Numbered from the stretch's first letter, positions 9,712 through 18,692 are shown. The stretch is 64,000 nt of DNA from Odoribacter sp. (GCA_013824715.1 PNOH01000024.1:1-64000); one strand, 5' to 3'. A program made the numbers and translations. Notes: a model not told the origin generated them from the letters alone.

Positions 9712-10512
9712 CTACTTCATCCGTAACTTTATTGCCGTCAGTACCTTCTTTGTATATAATGGAAATTCGCTGTTCAGAATCCATCCGTAATAACCAGGCT
9801 GTTCACGTAAAACTTTTTCGACCGGAAGACCTTTGTTTTTTCCAAAATTGATGATCTCTACCCCATTTTCGTCGTAAACAATACGGCCAACAAAATCAAC
9901 ATTGGTATCATAAGCCGAAAACTCACTCAACGCCTGAACATCATTCACAATTGGTTTGGATATTTTACCGTTTCCGTTTTCATATTCCTCGTCTTTGTAA
10001 ACATCAAGCTGGGCTTTCAGTACTTCGTAAGTAGCTTTCGTATCTGCCATGGCGCTGTGCGCGTCTTCAAGCGGTTTCTGGCAATAGAATTTATAAGCAG
10101 CAGCCAGCGTGCGCTTTTCCATTTTATGAAATATGGCCTGAACGTCAATAAACTTGCGCTTTTTCAAATCCAAATCAACATCAGCACGCAGAAACTCCTC
10201 GGCCAATAGCGGAATATCGAACCGGTTGGAGTTGAATCCGGCAAAATCACAACCTTCCATAAATTGTGCAATGGTTTTGGCAACTTCCCTGAATGAAGGT
10301 TTATCCTTCACATCTATATCGTAGATTCCATGAATTTTACTTACAACATCAGGAATAAGCATTTCAGGATTGATACGATATTGTTTTTCTTCCTCTCTTC
10401 CATCTGGATGAACTTTGATCAACGCAATTTCAACGATCCGGTCAGTTACAATATTCATCCCGGTTGTTTCAAGATCGAGGAAAATCAAGGGATTTTTTAG
10501 ATTGAGCTCCAT
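9712..10512 (-). CDS. DEDDh 3'-5' exonuclease with C-terminal ExoX/DUF3820-like domain
   Basis: Exonuclease of the DnaQ/RNase T superfamily, 266 residues. Motif I FLDLETTGM supplies the first Asp and Glu, motif II includes FAGFNSNRFDIPLL, and motif III HSAMADTKATYEVL gives the catalytic His and Asp. The C-terminal part, FGKNKGLPVEKVLREQPG then YYGWIL, matches the small domain found after exonuclease X-type folds (FGKxKG...PGYxxWxL). It probably trims 3' ends of DNA in repair or proofreading. It is not the standalone DnaQ subunit with certainty. It sits between unrelated genes and has no visible promoter match. Confidence 0.9.
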   Translation of the reverse strand: MELNLKNPLIFLDLETTGMNIVTDRIVEIALIKVHPDGREEEKQYRINPEMLIPDVVSKIHGIYDIDVKDKPSFREVAKTIAQFMEGCDFAGFNSNRFDIPLLAEEFLRADVDLDLKKRKFIDVQAIFHKMEKRTLAAAYKFYCQKPLEDAHSAMADTKATYEVLKAQLDVYKDEEYENGNGKISKPIVNDVQALSEFSAYDTNVDFVGRIVYDENGVEIINFGKNKGLPVEKVLREQPGYYGWILNSEFPLYTKKVLTAIKLRMK

Positions 10513-10548
10513 GTTAATAATTTAAATATTGAAATTAAAAATGTCTGG

Positions 10549-12261
10549 TTATTTCGAAAGTTGTAATTTGCCAGGTGTAACCCCGCTGTCATTAAAAGCA
10601 TCGATTTCAAACCAGTAAGTCTTGTTTTTATCAGGGCAGCGAATAGTTAACCGGGTATTTTTATAAACCTGATAGCTGTGATATAATTTATCTTTATCAG
10701 TACCATACCGAATATTGTAGCCAGCAGTATTGGCCTGTTTTTCCCACGACATTTTAATTACCTGTGCATTACGGTAATCACGAACCGCACGGAATGAATT
10801 AACTTTTTTCGGTTTACGGTTAGTTCCGGATCCAAAAATCCGGAAGCCTGAAATAGCAAAAGTACCGCCTGGCACACGATAGTTTGTAATTTTTATATAC
10901 CGGGCCTGAACAGGAATTTTTACAGATTCGTAATAATTGGGTTGATATTCAATGTTTGAAGTCTTATCACTCAGTTTTATCCAGGTCTTTTTATCAATTG
11001 AATATTCAACAAGATATTGGAAAGCAAGTACACCATCAGGCCCTATAATTTGTGTTTTATTTTCAGCAAAATTAATTTGAAAGGCATTTAGCGTACAAAC
11101 CGATCCTAAGTCAGCACTTAACCATTCACCTTTTTCTCCGGTACGTGCACTCCAGTATGTTCCTATATTTTCATCAAAAGCAAAGGAAACCGGGCATGTA
11201 ACCAGACTTGAAGATGCCTGGGCCGTTAATTCATCAGAAAGTAACGACCATTCCGGATCGAGCTTGCTCACATTGATATATTTGCCGGCAGGCATTATGG
11301 TCGGGTAATCGCCAAAATCTGTTTTTGCAAACAAGTTTCCATCCTTATCGAAACCTGCCGGGAAAAGCCCAAGTCTGGATTGAGATTTAGAATTTACAGG
11401 AGCAGTCAGAGTTGCAACATGCCACCAGTTGCCATGTTTATCTTCAAATGTAGATCCATTACCAGCCCCGCATACAAACCCATTCGGACGGTAAGAGAAA
11501 GGATTATTCGCAGCAAATTTGAAAGGTCCCTTTGGATTATCCGAAACATATACAACATCGCCATAATTATTCAGGTCAATGTTCCATTCAGCGCATTGAT
11601 AATAGTATTTTCCGTTATATTTATTCATCCACGAACCTTTAACATTATAACTGCTGGTTGCATCAGAGTTGTTTTTAATCTTCTTCCGCCTGTCTTGCAA
11701 AGGATTTGCTTTTCGACAGATTTCAGCGACACCAATGGGATTGAATAGATCGTTTGCATCCAGTTCACGCGCCATTACCCCGTCATTATTTGAACATCCA
11801 TAGTAGCAATAAACCTTTCCATCGGTATCGGCAAAAACCGCAAAATCGCTAATCAACGACATCAGCAACGAACTGGTATATACCTCCCATTTCCCTCCAA
11901 CTGGATCATTTGACCGATATATTTTATCGCTGAAAGATGTAAAAAAATAGAGCCAGTCGCCAATCACAACAACTGTTGGGGCCAAATTTTCCAATGGCAG
12001 GTTTTCAGCAGTCACAAACTTCCAGGAAAGCAAGTCGCCCGAGTACCAATATCCACCAGCATTTGAAGCGAATAAAAAATAGTTGTCTTTGTATAGTTCA
12101 ATGGTTGGATCGGCTAAATCAGGATTTGTTTTCGGATCTGAGCCGTACTGATAACTCAGGTTCAATGGGTTGCAGTATGTTTGACCAAATATTGTTTCTA
12201 CCCGAATCCCAAGAATTAAGGTTATTACCAGTAACAGAAATATGATTTCCTTTTTCATCAT
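10549..12261 (-). CDS. GH43-like beta-propeller protein with F5/8 C and FN3-like domains; catalytic acid apparently replaced
   Basis: Secreted 570-residue protein. A signal peptide (about 1-27) precedes a five-bladed GH43-type domain (about 30-330), an F5/8 type C (discoidin) carbohydrate-binding domain (about 345-475) and a fibronectin-III-like tail (about 485-565). The usual GH43 base is present in ADPT (Asp51) and an SDFAVFAD segment fits the modulating Asp. However, the segment where relatives carry Glu-Gly-(Ser/Ala)-Trp-Met reads VKGSWM, with Lys208 in place of the general acid, and the GAGHGS loop reads GAGNGS (Asn268). The expected role is arabinan/xylan side-chain hydrolysis, but these changes suggest an inactive or repurposed, perhaps glycan-binding, protein. 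A strong promoter precedes it. Confidence 0.85.
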   Translation of the reverse strand: MMKKEIIFLLLVITLILGIRVETIFGQTYCNPLNLSYQYGSDPKTNPDLADPTIELYKDNYFLFASNAGGYWYSGDLLSWKFVTAENLPLENLAPTVVVIGDWLYFFTSFSDKIYRSNDPVGGKWEVYTSSLLMSLISDFAVFADTDGKVYCYYGCSNNDGVMARELDANDLFNPIGVAEICRKANPLQDRRKKIKNNSDATSSYNVKGSWMNKYNGKYYYQCAEWNIDLNNYGDVVYVSDNPKGPFKFAANNPFSYRPNGFVCGAGNGSTFEDKHGNWWHVATLTAPVNSKSQSRLGLFPAGFDKDGNLFAKTDFGDYPTIMPAGKYINVSKLDPEWSLLSDELTAQASSSLVTCPVSFAFDENIGTYWSARTGEKGEWLSADLGSVCTLNAFQINFAENKTQIIGPDGVLAFQYLVEYSIDKKTWIKLSDKTSNIEYQPNYYESVKIPVQARYIKITNYRVPGGTFAISGFRIFGSGTNRKPKKVNSFRAVRDYRNAQVIKMSWEKQANTAGYNIRYGTDKDKLYHSYQVYKNTRLTIRCPDKNKTYWFEIDAFNDSGVTPGKLQLSK

Positions 12262-12301
12262 TATCCATGAATTCGGTGTGCCATGTCGGGAAGGATTTAT
12301 T

Positions 12302-12333
12302 CAAAAATATTTTCACTGGTTATTTATTCCAAA
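12302..12333 (-). promoter_or_regulatory. Promoter of the GH43-like gene
   Basis: Minus strand: -33 TTTG (12333-12330), 20-nt spacer, -7 TATTTTTG (12309-12302). Predicted start near 12295, about 34 nt before the ATG at 12261. The -33 box overlaps the T-run of the dnaN terminator. Confidence 0.7.
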
Positions 12334-12369
12334 ACGACCCCAACAGATCATCTCTGTTAGGGTCGCTTT
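12331..12369 (-). terminator. Rho-independent terminator of dnaN
   Basis: On the minus strand, arms CGACCCTAACAGA (12365-12353) and TCTGTTGGGGTCG (12347-12335) form a 13-bp stem with one G-U pair and a 5-nt loop, followed by TTTT. It lies 18 nt past the dnaN stop codon. Confidence 0.85.
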
Positions 12370-12386
12370 ATATAGGCTTAAAATGA

Positions 12387-13517
12387 CTAAGCATTGATCA
12401 TCATAGGCATTAATAGCATCAGTACATTTTCTTCTTCATTATCGTTTTCAGCAGGTAAAAGCAAACCAGCACGAGTCGGATCCGAGAGTTCAACTTTTAC
12501 TTCAGCAGCAGAAAGGTTGGCTAAAATCTCCTGAAGGAAGGTTGATTTGAAGCCGATTTCCATATCGTCGCCTTCGTATTGGCAATTTAAACGCTCAACC
12601 GCCGAAATGGAGAAGTCAATATCCTGGGCAGATACAACCAATTGGTTTTCGGTTAATTTTAACCGGATCAAATTACTTGCCTGATTTGAAAATACGGATA
12701 CACGACGAACTGTATTATAAAATTCAACACGGTCGATAATCAATTTATTGGGGTTGTTCAGTGGAATAACTGAGTTATAACTTGGATAATTACCTTCAAC
12801 CAAACGGCAAATCAACTTAAAATTACTTAAAGTGAAGAAGGCATTTTTTTCGTCAAACTCCAGTTTCACATCAAATTCTTCTTTCGGAAGCAAGCTCTTT
12901 AATAAAGCAGCAGGTTTCTTTGGAAGAATAAAAGAGGCATCCTTTTCGGCTTTGGCATCAAAACGTTTGTACCGCACCAGTTTATGCGCATCGGAAGCCA
13001 CAAATTTCATCTCATCGGTAGTCAATTCAATGAAAATGCCGTTCATCACCGGACGCAGCTCATCATCGGCAGTGGCAAAAAGGGTTTTATTAATCCCGCT
13101 TAAAAGTACGCTGTGATTAACATTAATGGTCGAAGCGTTGTCTTCGTTCAACATGGGTTGTTGCGGAAAGTCTTCGCCATTTTGCCCTACTATACTAAAT
13201 TTTCCATTCTGAGAAAAGATTTCAATAGCATAAGTTTCCGGATCAATCTGGAAAGTTAGAGGTTGTTCCGGAAATTCTTTAAGAGTTTCGTTCATCAGCC
13301 TGGCAGGTACAGCGATGGTTCCGGTACCGTTGGTATTATCCAGTTCCAAACTGGTAATTAAGGTTGATTCCAGATCGGAAGCAGTAATAGTCAGAAGATT
13401 ATCTTCCAGTAAAAACAAATAATTGTCAAGAATTGGAAGTGTATTTTTTGAATTGATCACTTTACTGATAGCAGATAAATGACTGAGTAATTCGGTACTT
13501 GAAACAACAAATTTCAT
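12387..13517 (-). CDS. dnaN: DNA polymerase III subunit beta (sliding clamp)
   Basis: Ring-shaped processivity clamp of the replicative polymerase. The 376-residue sequence shows the three-domain clamp pattern: N-terminal MKFVVSSTELLSHLSAISKVI with DNYLF, then TITASDLEST, the middle-domain DELRPVMNGI followed by FVASDAHKLVRY, and the closing LMPMMIN. The length fits the Bacteroidota clamp. dnaA and other replication genes are not adjacent, so the classical dnaA-dnaN order is not kept here. A strong terminator follows. No promoter match was found in the 130 bp upstream, which are AT-rich. Confidence 0.97.
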   Translation of the reverse strand: MKFVVSSTELLSHLSAISKVINSKNTLPILDNYLFLLEDNLLTITASDLESTLITSLELDNTNGTGTIAVPARLMNETLKEFPEQPLTFQIDPETYAIEIFSQNGKFSIVGQNGEDFPQQPMLNEDNASTINVNHSVLLSGINKTLFATADDELRPVMNGIFIELTTDEMKFVASDAHKLVRYKRFDAKAEKDASFILPKKPAALLKSLLPKEEFDVKLEFDEKNAFFTLSNFKLICRLVEGNYPSYNSVIPLNNPNKLIIDRVEFYNTVRRVSVFSNQASNLIRLKLTENQLVVSAQDIDFSISAVERLNCQYEGDDMEIGFKSTFLQEILANLSAAEVKVELSDPTRAGLLLPAENDNEEENVLMLLMPMMINA

Positions 13518-13649
13518 TAGTTATTTTTTTTAGAGTTTTACTTATTTGCCTTAAAATCACTCCCCACTGAAAATCATCGGGAAGCTCACGAATATACAAA
13601 CTTTGATATTTTTAACCTATTGATGGACGATTATTTTATTCAAAAGAAA

Positions 13650-16061
13650 TCAGCATCCATATTTGCGTCGGCGAAGATACACATAAACAGCTCCAAAAGC
13701 AGAAATTAATAACAAGGGAACCAGTACATTTAAAAGCTGCCACCTGAGTTTTTCTTCTTTGGTCCTGACTTTATCCAGAAGCCTGATTTTAAATGTTCGC
13801 GACCGCAACTCCATCAAACCTTCATCGTCGCATAAATAATTTACCGCATTCAGCAGAAATGCTTTATTTCCAAAGGTCTGCTTCGAATACCGGTCGTAAC
13901 CTAATTGACTGTATTCGGGTTTTCCATTGACCAACCGATACTGATTAGCCATTAGATTTCCATCCGAAATGACAATCATTTTGGTGGGCTGGCTTTCCGA
14001 TTTTACTTCCGAAGTTTTTACACCAAACGAATCAACCATCCGGTTGTTGAAGACCGATGTAAAAGTACCTTCAAGCAACACGCCGACGGCTTGCGACGGT
14101 TGTTTGAAAAGCCTGCAGTCGGGTGGATTGTTGATGCTCGCCAGGCTCACTTCGAGCGGAGTTTGTGATACGAGCGAATAGGGCGATGTACTCAAAATAA
14201 TCGTTTTACGCACCTTGTCATTTTTCCCAACCGTATCAATCGAGCTAACAAATTCAGCTTTCACGCGGTTCAGGTTCTTACTTATCACATGGTTTTCGGA
14301 TGGAATAAGCAATGGAGAAAAATACCACGGGGCAGGTGTAAATTTAGGCGAAGTGCCAGACGGAGCCGTATTAATTGGTAACATCAAACATTCAACATCC
14401 TGAACCAGATCGGAATTCAGACGAATTCCGTATTTAAAAAACTGATCGTCTAAATTAAGGTTTCGCGGAAAAGCAAGCGTTGTTTGCCCGTTGCTTAAAC
14501 TATCAAGGCTAACCGAAACCGGATCAATCAGCCACATGATCCGGCCACCATTCATTAAATACTGATCGATGCAAAACTTGTCGCTTTCAGTAAATGCCAA
14601 TGTTGGATTCGCTACAATGAGTAAATTAAATGAATCAACTTTTGTAATTAGCTGCGAGGCTGAAACCTGTCCGACGGAATATTTCTCAGCCATTGCGTTG
14701 GCAAAATCATGGATTTCATATTCGTTCAGTTCGCCATGCCCGTTCAGAAAAGCCACCGCTTGTTTTTTGTCATTCATCAGGTCCGAAAATGCAGAGGAAA
14801 ACTCATATTCCAGACTTTCGATTGAATTGTTCAGATTAATTTCTGCATGTAGATTTTGATTGTTTTTTAATAGGTTCACACTTATTTGCTTTTCACCATA
14901 CTCAATCAGGGCACCAGGGAAAATGCGTCGGGTTATGGTACCGCGATCTGTATTTTGCCGAATATCAGTAGGCTGAAGTCCTTTTTTGGCAAGCTCTACA
15001 AATAATTTGTCCCGTCTTTTTACATCAGAAATTTCGTAAGGATCAAAAATGATCAGGTTGATCAGTTGTGATGAATACGCATTGTAATCGGCAATTTTTT
15101 CAACAATCGACTTTTTCAATTTCCGGAAACCAGCAGGTAATTCCCCATCCAGATAAAGGATAATGTTTACGGGTTTTTCCAGGTTTTTTGCCAATTTCTT
15201 TGACACCCCATTAATCGAATATCGTTTTTCGGCAGTTAGATCAAGGCGAAAAAACATCTGATCGGAAACAACGTCCAGAAAAACGATGCCAATCAAAACC
15301 AAAATTCCGGATTTAATTTCCCTTTTAAAATTGATTTTATGAAAATGAATAATCCTGCTGGTTAAGAATAGAAAGACAAACACGACTGAACCAAAATAGA
15401 CCAGATCGCGCGAATCTACCACTCCCCGACTGATTGAAGCGTAATGTTCGTTAATACCAAAGCCTGTTATTAACTGCTGAATAGCCGAAGGAAGCTGCAT
15501 GGCGCCAACCAGATCGAATCCCAGGTAAGCAATAAAAGAAAGGAACAAAGCCAGGATAAAGGCGAAAACCGGGTTGTCAGTCAGCGCTGAAGCCAGTAAA
15601 CCGATAGCCACATAAATGGCCGCCAGAAAAAACAAACCAATGAAAGCGCCCCATGTTCCGCCGGTATCGATACAACCTATCGGGTTTCCAAGCGCATAGA
15701 CTGAGTAAAAATAGATAAGTGTTGGCAGAAGCGAAATGCTAACGAGCAACAGACCTGCCAGGAATTTTGCTAAAACAATCTGCAGTACCGACAATGGCCG
15801 GGTAAGCAGTACTTCCATCGTTCCGAACCTTTTTTCTTCAGCAAACAGGCGCATGGTAATGGCCGGAACCAGAAAAAGGTAAACCCAGGGCGCCAGCGAA
15901 AAAAGGCCGTCGAGCGAAGCATATCCACCTTCCAAAATATTGTAATTTCCGGGAAAAACCCATAAAAACAAGCTGGTGGCCAACAGGAATACGAAAACCA
16001 CCACATATCCTGTGAGCGATCCAAAAAAACTGGTAATTTCTTTTTTTAAGAGACTGAACAT
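13650..16061 (-). CDS. Fused GldF-GldG: ABC permease joined to gliding-type substrate-binding protein
   Basis: One 803-residue protein combining an ABC-2-type permease and a GldG-like domain. Residues about 1-240 carry six hydrophobic segments and the EEKRFGTMEVLLTRPL motif of GldF permeases. A further transmembrane helix near 245-265 leads into the periplasmic GldG portion (YSINGVSKKLAKNLEKPVN then the DUF4350-like GHGELNEYEI and GGRIMWLIDPVSVSLD), and a last C-terminal helix (LLNVLVPLLLISAFGAVYVY) ends before the basic RRRK tail. I prefer the ATG at 16061 (MFSLLKKEITSFF); the upstream frame to 16145 is open but not permease-like. GldF and GldG are separate proteins in Flavobacterium. The ATPase GldA is not nearby. 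Confidence 0.88.
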   Translation of the reverse strand: MFSLLKKEITSFFGSLTGYVVVFVFLLATSLFLWVFPGNYNILEGGYASLDGLFSLAPWVYLFLVPAITMRLFAEEKRFGTMEVLLTRPLSVLQIVLAKFLAGLLLVSISLLPTLIYFYSVYALGNPIGCIDTGGTWGAFIGLFFLAAIYVAIGLLASALTDNPVFAFILALFLSFIAYLGFDLVGAMQLPSAIQQLITGFGINEHYASISRGVVDSRDLVYFGSVVFVFLFLTSRIIHFHKINFKREIKSGILVLIGIVFLDVVSDQMFFRLDLTAEKRYSINGVSKKLAKNLEKPVNIILYLDGELPAGFRKLKKSIVEKIADYNAYSSQLINLIIFDPYEISDVKRRDKLFVELAKKGLQPTDIRQNTDRGTITRRIFPGALIEYGEKQISVNLLKNNQNLHAEINLNNSIESLEYEFSSAFSDLMNDKKQAVAFLNGHGELNEYEIHDFANAMAEKYSVGQVSASQLITKVDSFNLLIVANPTLAFTESDKFCIDQYLMNGGRIMWLIDPVSVSLDSLSNGQTTLAFPRNLNLDDQFFKYGIRLNSDLVQDVECLMLPINTAPSGTSPKFTPAPWYFSPLLIPSENHVISKNLNRVKAEFVSSIDTVGKNDKVRKTIILSTSPYSLVSQTPLEVSLASINNPPDCRLFKQPSQAVGVLLEGTFTSVFNNRMVDSFGVKTSEVKSESQPTKMIVISDGNLMANQYRLVNGKPEYSQLGYDRYSKQTFGNKAFLLNAVNYLCDDEGLMELRSRTFKIRLLDKVRTKEEKLRWQLLNVLVPLLLISAFGAVYVYLRRRKYGC

Positions 16062-16122
16062 GTGAAAAATAAATATATCGGTAAAAACCCAAAACGCCCT
16101 CTTTTTAAGGCTTAATCTATTT

Positions 16123-16168
16123 CGTCCGAAAGAAAGTAAAAGCATTGCTCATCAATATCTCGCGGACG
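16123..16168. repeat. 46-bp CGTCCG/CGGACG element, copy A
   Basis: Begins CGTCCGAAA and ends CTCGCGGACG, 46 bp from first to last boundary base. The ends are inverted (CGTCCG versus CGGACG). It shares this plan and length with copies at 26107-26151, 26364-26409 and 51925-51970 (the last inverted). It lies just upstream of the preferred gldFG start codon. Confidence 0.75.
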
Positions 16169-16189
16169 GATTGAACTTCTTCCTATCAC

Positions 16190-16272
16190 CCGTTGGCTGA
16201 AGCCAACGGCAAAGAATAACTCTATTTTCATTCTATTAGGTGATATCCTTTGCCGTTCACTTCAGTGAACGG
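16190..16272. repeat. Nested palindromic intergenic element
   Basis: Two perfect 9-bp hairpins, CCGTTGGCT-GA-AGCCAACGG (16190-16209) and CCGTTCACT-TC-AGTGAACGG (16253-16272), are joined by outer arms ACGGCAAAG (16206-16214) and CTTTGCCGT (16248-16256). It sits after the lpxB stop codon. A decayed relative of the first hairpin is at 36980-37000. Confidence 0.75.
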
Positions 16273-16289
16273 TTATGCAGACCTACAAT

Positions 16290-17429
16290 TTAATTTTTAT
16301 TGGAATTATATGCTTGTAATTTACTCACCATCAATCCAGCCGCCTTTTTCGAAGCTCCCGGTTCGCCCAGTTTGATCATCATTTCGCGATAATCAGCCAG
16401 CATCCGCTTTTCATTTTCCGGATCATGAAGAATTTTCTTCAGTTCGTGAACCACATTTTTCAGGGTGAAATCCGATTGTATTAATTCGGTAACTGCTTCG
16501 CGGCCTAAAATAATGTTCACAAGCGACACCCATTTGGTGATCAAAAAGAATTTCAGGTATTTAAACAACCAGTTTGGTGTCATCTGATAAACAACTACCT
16601 GTGGAACATTTAAAATTGCCGTTTCGAGCGCTGCTGTTCCCGATGAAACAATGGCAATGCGACTGTGAATCATTATTTCGTAAGTTTTTCCCCAGATAAT
16701 TGGTGCCTGATTTTCTTTCATAAATGGCCGGTAGTATTCAATTCCCATGTTGGGCGCTCCTGCAATTATACATTGAAATTCGGGAAACTGCGCTGCTGCT
16801 TCGAGCATAGTGGGCAGCAACACACTGATCTCGCCTTTCCGGCTTCCGGGCAAAACTGCCAATATTGGTTTTTCGGGTAGCTCATTTTCAGCCCAAAACT
16901 TCGGGAAATCAGGCGCAATTTTCTTTTCCAGAATGGCGTCAAGCAAAGGATTGCCAACGTAATTGACCGGATAATCATATTTCTTGTAGAACCCGGTTTC
17001 AAAAGGCAGGATGGTAAACATCTCATCAACGTATGCTATCACCTTATAAACGCGCTTCTCTTTCCATGCCCAAATTTTGGGTGAAATGTAATAAAAGGTT
17101 CGTAGGCCGTGGGCTTTGGCAAACTGGGCCATACGAAGGTTGAATCCGGGGTAATCCACCAGAATAAGAACATCCGGTTTAAAATCAAGCATGTCCTGTT
17201 CGCAATATCTGAAATTCTTCCGGATGGTGCGGATGTTCAGGATCACCGGAACTAAGCCCATAAATGCCAAATCCCGGTAATGTTTCAGGACAGCCATTCC
17301 GGCCTTTTCCATCAATTCGCCGCCAAATCCTCGAAATTGAGCCTGCTGATCAATCAAGCTGATTTCTTTGATCAGGTTGGAGGCATGTAAATCGCCTGAG
17401 GCTTCACCGGCTAAAACGTAGTATCTCAT
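16290..17429 (-). CDS. lpxB: Lipid-A-disaccharide synthase
   Basis: Glycosyltransferase joining UDP-2,3-diacylglucosamine and lipid X into the lipid A disaccharide at the inner membrane. The 379-residue protein has the family opening MRYYVLAGEASGDLHASNLI, then FRGFGGELMEKAGM, YISPKIWAWKEKR, LAVLPGSRKGEI and, near the C-terminus, IVSSGTAALETAIL with PQVVVYQM. Length is normal. It lies downstream of surE and a small membrane protein on the same strand, separated by a 175-bp gap that contains ATGAC-type repeats, so shared transcription is plausible but not certain. SurE and LpxB are often neighbours in Bacteroidota. Confidence 0.97.
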   Translation of the reverse strand: MRYYVLAGEASGDLHASNLIKEISLIDQQAQFRGFGGELMEKAGMAVLKHYRDLAFMGLVPVILNIRTIRKNFRYCEQDMLDFKPDVLILVDYPGFNLRMAQFAKAHGLRTFYYISPKIWAWKEKRVYKVIAYVDEMFTILPFETGFYKKYDYPVNYVGNPLLDAILEKKIAPDFPKFWAENELPEKPILAVLPGSRKGEISVLLPTMLEAAAQFPEFQCIIAGAPNMGIEYYRPFMKENQAPIIWGKTYEIMIHSRIAIVSSGTAALETAILNVPQVVVYQMTPNWLFKYLKFFLITKWVSLVNIILGREAVTELIQSDFTLKNVVHELKKILHDPENEKRMLADYREMMIKLGEPGASKKAAGLMVSKLQAYNSNKN

Positions 17430-17491
17430 GTAGTTCCAGATTTCAAATTCAAAGTTCCATCCGCCTACTGGAGGACAAGTCAGGCGGCATT

Positions 17492-17582
17492 GATTGTCAA
17501 TAAGTCATTCAATAGTCATTGATCGTCAACTCATGCGAAGTTTTTACCATGAATGACGCGAAGCAAATGACCATGAATGACT
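17492..17582. repeat. ATGAC/GTCAT-rich low-complexity intergenic stretch
   Basis: Repeated short words GTCATT, ATGAC and CATGAATGAC fill most of this gap between the small membrane protein and lpxB. The style matches the perfect tandem array at 9672-9702 and the stretch at 26466-26512. Confidence 0.5.
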
Positions 17583-17604
17583 ATTTCCTTTCTGACTGCG
17601 TTTT

Positions 17605-17907
17605 TCAAATTAGTTTCGCGATTAGCACAAAAAAAACATATATAAAGGTTGCCATTACAACACCTCTGGCAGCCCGTTCATATTTTATCCAAAGAAAAAG
17701 CAGAAAAACTCCCAGGTTTGGAAACACGCAAAGACTCAGTATTTTCAGGAATATTTTCATTTGCCAAATTTTTCGCAGGTAAACCGTAAATTCCAAATCG
17801 CTGTATTTGACCTGATAGGTGATCAGGAATATAATTACCGGCAAAATGATCCCGATTAACAAGCCAGTCAAAATTTGATCCAGGCGGTTTTGTTTTTGCA
17901 GGGCCAT
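17605..17907 (-). CDS. Small membrane protein, unknown function (surE-lpxB operon)
   Basis: A 100-residue protein of unrecognised family. Three hydrophobic segments are visible (about residues 12-31, 54-73 and 82-99), with basic residues between the last two (WIKYERAARG), consistent with an inner-membrane protein. Its ATG lies one base after the surE stop codon, which strongly suggests translational coupling and argues that it is a real gene. Its place between surE and lpxB may link it to envelope biogenesis, but that is inference. Confidence 0.75.
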   Translation of the reverse strand: MALQKQNRLDQILTGLLIGIILPVIIFLITYQVKYSDLEFTVYLRKIWQMKIFLKILSLCVFPNLGVFLLFLWIKYERAARGVVMATFIYVFFVLIAKLI

Positions 17908-17908
17908 A

Positions 17909-18670
17909 TTAAAACCTCCAGCTTTTCATGGTCTCAAAGGTCTCATAGCAAGTCATATCTGCATTTACCGGAACCACTGAGACGTAACCGTTTTCGAGTG
18001 CAGTTATATCGGTATCTATCACATCTTCCTCGAAGTTTTTAAAATATCCTGTCATCCAATAATATTCACGTTTATGAGGATCGGTACGCTTATCGTATTC
18101 TTCCACCCATTTTCCTGAAGTTTGGCGGCAAACTTTTGCGCCCTTAATTTCTCCCTTCGGAATATTCACATTCAGACAAACAAATGGTGGAAGCCCATTT
18201 TCGGCTACTTGTTGAAAAACGCGAGCCACATAAATTTTCGCCCGTGAAAAATCAGCTTCATGATCAGAGTCATTCAACGAAAATCCTATTGACGGTACTC
18301 CATGAATACACCCCTCAAGAGCTCCGCCCATCGTACCTGAATACATGATGCTGATGGAAGAGTTTGCACCATGATTAATTCCTGAAACTACGAAGTCGGG
18401 ATGACGGTCGAGCAATTGGTTAAATGCAAGCTTCACACAATCAACCGGAGTGCCGGTACATTTGAAAACCTGAAAACCTTCTTCCTCAATGGTTTTGGTA
18501 ACCCGGATAGGATGATCAACCGTAATGGCGTTCGACATTCCGGAGCGGTGACTATCGGGCGCCACAACAACTACATCGCCAAAAAGTCGCATGACTTCAA
18601 TTAATTCTTTCAATCCTTTTGCTGAAACGCCATCATCGTTGGTAATCAAAATCAGGGACCGATCGCTCAT
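17909..18670 (-). CDS. surE: 5'/3'-nucleotidase SurE
   Basis: Metal-dependent nucleoside monophosphate phosphatase, also acting on short polyphosphates in characterised members. The 253-residue protein opens with LILITNDDGVSAKGLKEL, in which the Asp-Asp pair binds the metal. It also has the conserved DSHRSGMSNAIT, the Asn in SGINHGANSS, and SGTMGGALEGCIHGVPSIGFS. Length matches the family. It heads a run with the small membrane protein and lpxB and has a candidate -7 box 23 nt upstream. Confidence 0.96.
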   Translation of the reverse strand: MSDRSLILITNDDGVSAKGLKELIEVMRLFGDVVVVAPDSHRSGMSNAITVDHPIRVTKTIEEEGFQVFKCTGTPVDCVKLAFNQLLDRHPDFVVSGINHGANSSISIMYSGTMGGALEGCIHGVPSIGFSLNDSDHEADFSRAKIYVARVFQQVAENGLPPFVCLNVNIPKGEIKGAKVCRQTSGKWVEEYDKRTDPHKREYYWMTGYFKNFEEDVIDTDITALENGYVSVVPVNADMTCYETFETMKSWRF

Positions 18671-18692
18671 ATCTCATTTTTTTGAATGCTCA

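Noticed and set aside
12387-13649. Possible replication origin next to dnaN
   Set aside because: No dnaA gene and no cluster of TTATCCACA boxes is visible; the one match at 50532-50540 is isolated and inside a coding region.
16062-16145. Longer start for the GldF-GldG gene at 16145
   Set aside because: The extra 28 residues do not look like a permease N-terminus and reach into the CGTCCG copy A; the ATG at 16061 begins the recognisable domain.
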